A stretch of DNA of 9,024 bases from NCBI GenBank assembly GCA_002408725.1, contig DHTR01000075.1:33130-42153 (forward strand), given 5' to 3'. A model generated the notes under the pieces. The model saw only the letters and a list, made by a program, of their open reading frames with translations, did not search any database and had not been told where the DNA came from. This DNA comes from Pelotomaculum sp. UBA5255. Its GTDB lineage: Bacteria; Bacillota; Desulfotomaculia; Desulfotomaculales; Pelotomaculaceae. Shown piece by piece: positions 6,005 through 9,024 of the stretch. Each line of letters opens with the position of its first letter. The stretch's first letter is position 1. Both the position numbers and the translations under genes were made by a program.

Positions 6005-6988
6005 GTGAGGTTTTGTCTTGTAAGCCTGCAGCCGCCCTGGGAAGGTCACGGCAAAAAATATAGACTTGAGACCAACCACATCGAATTCTGGGCTACTGTC
6101 ATGGGTGGAACATGCTATTGCGGGCCTGCCTTTGACAATGATTTTTATAACCTGGATTACGACTATTTTAATGAATTTGACATTGTCATGATTGCCTTAA
6201 GAGATGAGTTAATTGATGTTGGGCTCAAGATTAAAAAGCTGGCGTCGCCTAAAGTCGTTATCTTTTTGGATGCGGAAATAGAACATTTTACTTGTAATAT
6301 GCGCCGCGAATTGCAGCCCGGAATGATCGAACTGTTAAACGTTGCCGATGCTGTCGCCGTCCTCCACGATGAAACAATCCCTTTACTTAAACTGCTCACG
6401 ACTAAACCCGTGGGTCTGGTAGGTTTGCCTTTTCCCCTGGAGAGAGTACGTAAAATCTGCCCGCCTGTTCAAAAAACAGAAGAAATTGAACTGGGGAGCA
6501 TTATGGGTGCGAGCTGGTTGAGAAACAGGAACGGACTGGTAAATGTTACGGCCCTCTCCGAAATTGGAATGCCCGGTACCGTCGATATCTGGCACCCTGT
6601 GGAAATTCTATACGTAGAGTCCATGAGGGAATTCGTTTCCATTCCACCCATCCGCTACCGTGGCGCCTTTGGCTGGCAGGACTATATAACCGAAGCAAAC
6701 AAATCACACTTGGGGCTGCACCTGGATTTTAGACTGACCTGGGGCAGATTTCCCGTGGATTGTGCCGGCGTCAGGATGCCCTGCGTAGCTCCTTCCACGC
6801 TTTACACGCAGAAAAAGCTATTTCCCGGCCTATGTGTGGCCTATTATGATCTTGAGCACGTCAAAGAACTAGTTATCCGTCTTGTTTCAGAGAGTAAATT
6901 TTATGAAGAAACCGTTGCCTATGCCGAATCGCAGCTGTCGTTCTTCAGTCCCCAAAAAACCAGAGAGAGGCTTTTTAACCTCTTATGA
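6005..6988 (+). CDS. Putative GT-B-like glycosyltransferase, paralog 1
   Basis: The 327-residue product begins MRFCLVSLQPP and aligns without gaps to the next gene's product over the first 150 residues, at about 57% identity by hand count. The N-terminal half alternates strands and helices (FDIVMIAL, VVIFLDAEIEH, LLNVADAVAVLH, KPVGLVGLPFP). The C-terminal half carries GLHLDFRLTWGRFPVDCAGV and RMPCVA (237-262). That block resembles the donor-binding domain of GT-B glycosyltransferases, with a closing helical tail AESQLSFFSPQKTRERLF like that of family 4 enzymes. The donor and acceptor sugars cannot be told. There is no signal peptide or membrane helix, so it is probably cytosolic or peripheral. 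The GTG at 6005 is preferred because GAGGTGA lies 8 bases upstream and the register then matches the paralog; an ATG at 5984 overlaps the previous gene and has no such site. The glycosyltransferase assignment is inferred from fold-like patterns and neighbours. Confidence 0.82.
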   Translation: MRFCLVSLQPPWEGHGKKYRLETNHIEFWATVMGGTCYCGPAFDNDFYNLDYDYFNEFDIVMIALRDELIDVGLKIKKLASPKVVIFLDAEIEHFTCNMRRELQPGMIELLNVADAVAVLHDETIPLLKLLTTKPVGLVGLPFPLERVRKICPPVQKTEEIELGSIMGASWLRNRNGLVNVTALSEIGMPGTVDIWHPVEILYVESMREFVSIPPIRYRGAFGWQDYITEANKSHLGLHLDFRLTWGRFPVDCAGVRMPCVAPSTLYTQKKLFPGLCVAYYDLEHVKELVIRLVSESKFYEETVAYAESQLSFFSPQKTRERLFNLL

Positions 6989-7027
6989 TCAAAATTCTTT
7001 GCACATGATTAACCGAGGTGAACCCTT

Positions 7028-8044
7028 TTGAATTTTTGTCTGGTCAGCTTACTCCCCCCAAGCTACTTGGATGGCCAAATCTTCACCCATGAAGTAAACC
7101 AGGTTTCTCAGTGGGCTACAGTAATGGGGGGAACCCATTATAATGGAGTAGCCTTTGATCAGGGTTTCTACGGACTTCCCTACGAATTTTTTGACCAGTT
7201 CGACCTGGTTATGATCGCGCTGCGCTCACAGCTGATAGATGTGGGTATTAAAATTAAAAGAAAATCAAACACCATGCTTGTGGTATTTTTTGACGCAGAA
7301 CTAGAACACTATACAACTTATCTGGATCGGGAACTGCAAGTTCATTTTGTGGAATTGCTAAATCTAGCCGACGCGGTGGCCGTCCTGCATGAATATCAAA
7401 TTCCCGTGATCAGGGCGATAACAAAGAAACCGGTTGGCGTTGTGGGTCTGCCTTTTCCTCTCAAAAAGGTCCGGGAGGACTTATGTCCTCCTGTAGAAAA
7501 AGAGAGGATCATCGACCTGGGCAGCGCACTGGGGAAAATCTGGAGTCGGAACGGGCTGGTTAACATTGCTGTGCTTTCAGAAACAGGACTTCCCGGAGCT
7601 GCAGACATGCAAGATCCCGAGGAGCTAAAATACCTCCGGATAATGAGAAAATACATGCCCATTCCTCCCATTTACTTCAGAGAAACCAGTTACAGGCCGT
7701 TTGCGTCCAATGACAGGGTCGAATTATGGGAGACGTATATCACCCAGGTCAACCGCTCCTTGCTGGGGATTCACCTGGATTATCGTCTGACCTGGGGGCG
7801 GTTTCCCCTGGATTGTGCTGCAGTAAGGATGCCCTGCGTTGCAACACCCCACTTTTACACCCAAAAGATTCTCTTTCCTGATTTATGCGTTTTATACCAG
7901 GATGTTGACAGAGCTGCGTACCTGGTTAAAAAGCTGTTAAAAGACCGCGTTTTTTACGATCATGTAATGTCCTATGCCGAATCCAAGCTACCCTATTTTG
8001 CCGAATCTGAAACAAAGGAGAGATTGTTGGAGTTGTTATCTTAA
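7028..8044 (+). CDS. Putative GT-B-like glycosyltransferase, paralog 2
   Basis: The 338-residue product is the tandem paralog of the previous gene. The shared blocks are ATVMGGT (30-36), VMIAL, FFDAELEH, LNLADAVAVLH (111-121), VVGLPFPL and, near the C-terminus, GIHLDYRLTWGRFPLDCAAV with RMPCVAT (247-272). It differs mainly by an insertion of about 10 residues around 218-232 (ETSYRPFASNDR), before the HLDYRLTWG block. The C-terminal tail AESKLPYFAESETKERLLEL is again typical of GT-B enzymes. It starts at a TTG (7028) with GAGGTGA 6 bases upstream, and no ATG gives the same register. The gap from the previous stop is 39 bases. Retention of two diverged copies suggests consecutive or alternative sugar transfers. 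The role is inferred and the substrates are unknown. Confidence 0.82.
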   Translation: MNFCLVSLLPPSYLDGQIFTHEVNQVSQWATVMGGTHYNGVAFDQGFYGLPYEFFDQFDLVMIALRSQLIDVGIKIKRKSNTMLVVFFDAELEHYTTYLDRELQVHFVELLNLADAVAVLHEYQIPVIRAITKKPVGVVGLPFPLKKVREDLCPPVEKERIIDLGSALGKIWSRNGLVNIAVLSETGLPGAADMQDPEELKYLRIMRKYMPIPPIYFRETSYRPFASNDRVELWETYITQVNRSLLGIHLDYRLTWGRFPLDCAAVRMPCVATPHFYTQKILFPDLCVLYQDVDRAAYLVKKLLKDRVFYDHVMSYAESKLPYFAESETKERLLELLS

Positions 8045-8066
8045 TTACCAGAGCAGGAGGGAGTCT

Positions 8067-9024
8067 ATGCGTGGAGTGGTAACGCTTGGAGCGGGCATTT
8101 CCGGCCTGGGGTTTTCTTACCATTACAACCATCTTACGGACATCTACGAGCAAGAAAAGTCCTGGGGAGGGAACTGCCGTTCTCATTTCGTAAACGGTTA
8201 TACCTTTGACGAAGGGATCCATATTTCTTTTACCAGGGATGCCTGTGTCCGAGAGATATTCGCCCGGAGTGTCGCAGAGCAATACAGGGAATTAGCTCCT
8301 GTGGTCTATAACGTATATGAATCTCACTGGGTTCGCCATCCTGTTGAAATCAACTTAAAGGGGCTGCCCACCGACCTCATCCGAAAGTGCCTTTTGGATT
8401 TTATCCGTTCCGAACAGGACCGTGATAAACCTGCAGAAAACTATCATGAATGGCTTGTTTCCAACTTTGGTCAGAGCTTGACCCAACATTTTCATGGCGC
8501 CTATACGCGAAAATACTGGACCGTGGAAGCTCAGTATTTAACCACTGATTGGATAGAACAGAGAATATACCGCCCATCTCTTGAAGAAGTCCTCCGGGGA
8601 GCAATAACCAATCAAGTTATCCAGGCGTATTATATTAATCTTTTCCGTTACCCCAGGCAGGGAGGCTACCAGTCATTTTTAACCGCCCTGGTCGAGGGGG
8701 CGGCCATCAAATATAGCCATAAACTTATTGAATTAGATTTAAAAAATAAGAAGCTAAGCTTTGAGAATGGTTTTCAATGTTACTATGACACCGTCATTTC
8801 CTCCATCCCGCTGCCCGAAATAATCCGCTGCATTAAAGATTGCCCGTTGGAAGTGAAGGAAGCCGCCTCAAGACTTACCCATACAAGCGTGGTGCTGGTT
8901 AATCTGGGAGTAAAAAGGGAAGACATAGCTAAATGTCACTGGTTTTACCTGTATGATGAGGGCTTGCTCCCCGCCCGGGTACATTTCCCAAACAGTTTAT
9001 CCGGTTGCAATGCGCCTCCCGGCT
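8067..9024 (+). CDS. FAD-dependent oxidoreductase, amine oxidase/protoporphyrinogen oxidase/UGM-like (partial)
   Basis: The reading frame is open from the ATG at 8067 to the window edge, giving 319 residues with the C-terminus missing. The N-terminus is an FAD-binding Rossmann motif, VVTLGAGISGLG (4-15) with G8-x-G10-x-x-G13. The acidic residue E28 ends the second strand, followed by a WGGN motif at 33-36 and YTFDEGIHI (45-53). This order is typical of protoporphyrinogen oxidase, amine oxidase and UDP-galactopyranose mutase relatives. Further in, FRYPRQGGYQSFL and the strand-helix element TVISSIPLPEI fit the same superfamily. GGAGGGAG ends only a few bases before the ATG and defines the start. 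It follows the second glycosyltransferase-like gene by 22 bases, so it is probably in the same operon. It may modify a nucleotide sugar or sugar ring, as UDP-galactopyranose mutase does, but neither substrate nor reaction can be read from this sequence. Confidence 0.85.
   Translation, partial: MRGVVTLGAGISGLGFSYHYNHLTDIYEQEKSWGGNCRSHFVNGYTFDEGIHISFTRDACVREIFARSVAEQYRELAPVVYNVYESHWVRHPVEINLKGLPTDLIRKCLLDFIRSEQDRDKPAENYHEWLVSNFGQSLTQHFHGAYTRKYWTVEAQYLTTDWIEQRIYRPSLEEVLRGAITNQVIQAYYINLFRYPRQGGYQSFLTALVEGAAIKYSHKLIELDLKNKKLSFENGFQCYYDTVISSIPLPEIIRCIKDCPLEVKEAASRLTHTSVVLVNLGVKREDIAKCHWFYLYDEGLLPARVHFPNSLSGCNAPPG

Noticed and set aside
6990..7038. Inverted repeat AAAATTC/GAATTTT around the Shine-Dalgarno site of paralog 2
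   Set aside because: Only 7 AT-rich pairs with a loop of over 30 bases, so it is unlikely to be a stable translational switch.
7926..8282. 118-codon minus-strand open frame
   Set aside because: It overlaps the 3' end of paralog 2 and the FAD-binding motif of the next gene, both clearly coding on the plus strand.

Overview
The window looks like a chromosomal segment of a Gram-positive, endospore-forming Firmicute, probably a clostridial or Peptococcaceae-type organism. The evidence is strong GGAGG/GAGGTGA ribosome binding sites, frequent GTG and TTG starts, an AcuA-type acetyltransferase, and one promoter with a sporulation sigma (SigE/SigK) -10 box. This placement is inference; no marker gene fixes the genus.

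Left part (1-2611). The window opens on the last 57 codons of guaB (IMP dehydrogenase). guaB converges on a minus-strand acuA-like acetyltransferase gene, and a perfect 13-bp inverted repeat lies between their stop codons. acuA has a good SigA-type promoter whose start region carries a 14-bp imperfect direct repeat with a 21-bp period. A plus-strand gene then encodes an unrecognised 465-residue protein with three predicted winged-helix units followed by a long coiled coil.

Middle part (2612-3837). A small minus-strand gene of unknown function has a convincing SigK/SigE-like promoter and three in-frame starts, each with its own Shine-Dalgarno sequence. Back to back with it is what reads as a decayed plus-strand gene (two compensating frameshifts) ending in a hairpin terminator. 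The rest is AT-rich and mostly non-coding, with one possible minus-strand coding fragment.

Right part (3850-9024). Five plus-strand genes lie close together with no terminator between them and appear to form one operon that runs off the window. In order they are a cadherin/Ig-like domain protein without a signal peptide, an NAD-dependent nucleotide-sugar dehydratase/epimerase, two paralogous GT-B-like putative glycosyltransferases, and an FAD-dependent oxidoreductase of the protoporphyrinogen oxidase/amine oxidase/UDP-galactopyranose mutase superfamily (partial). Together they suggest synthesis and attachment of an unusual sugar on a surface structure. The first gene could encode the surface protein or glycan acceptor. 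The missing signal peptide and the nearby sporulation promoter make a spore-surface role possible, but this is inference. Three of the five genes appear to start at TTG or GTG.
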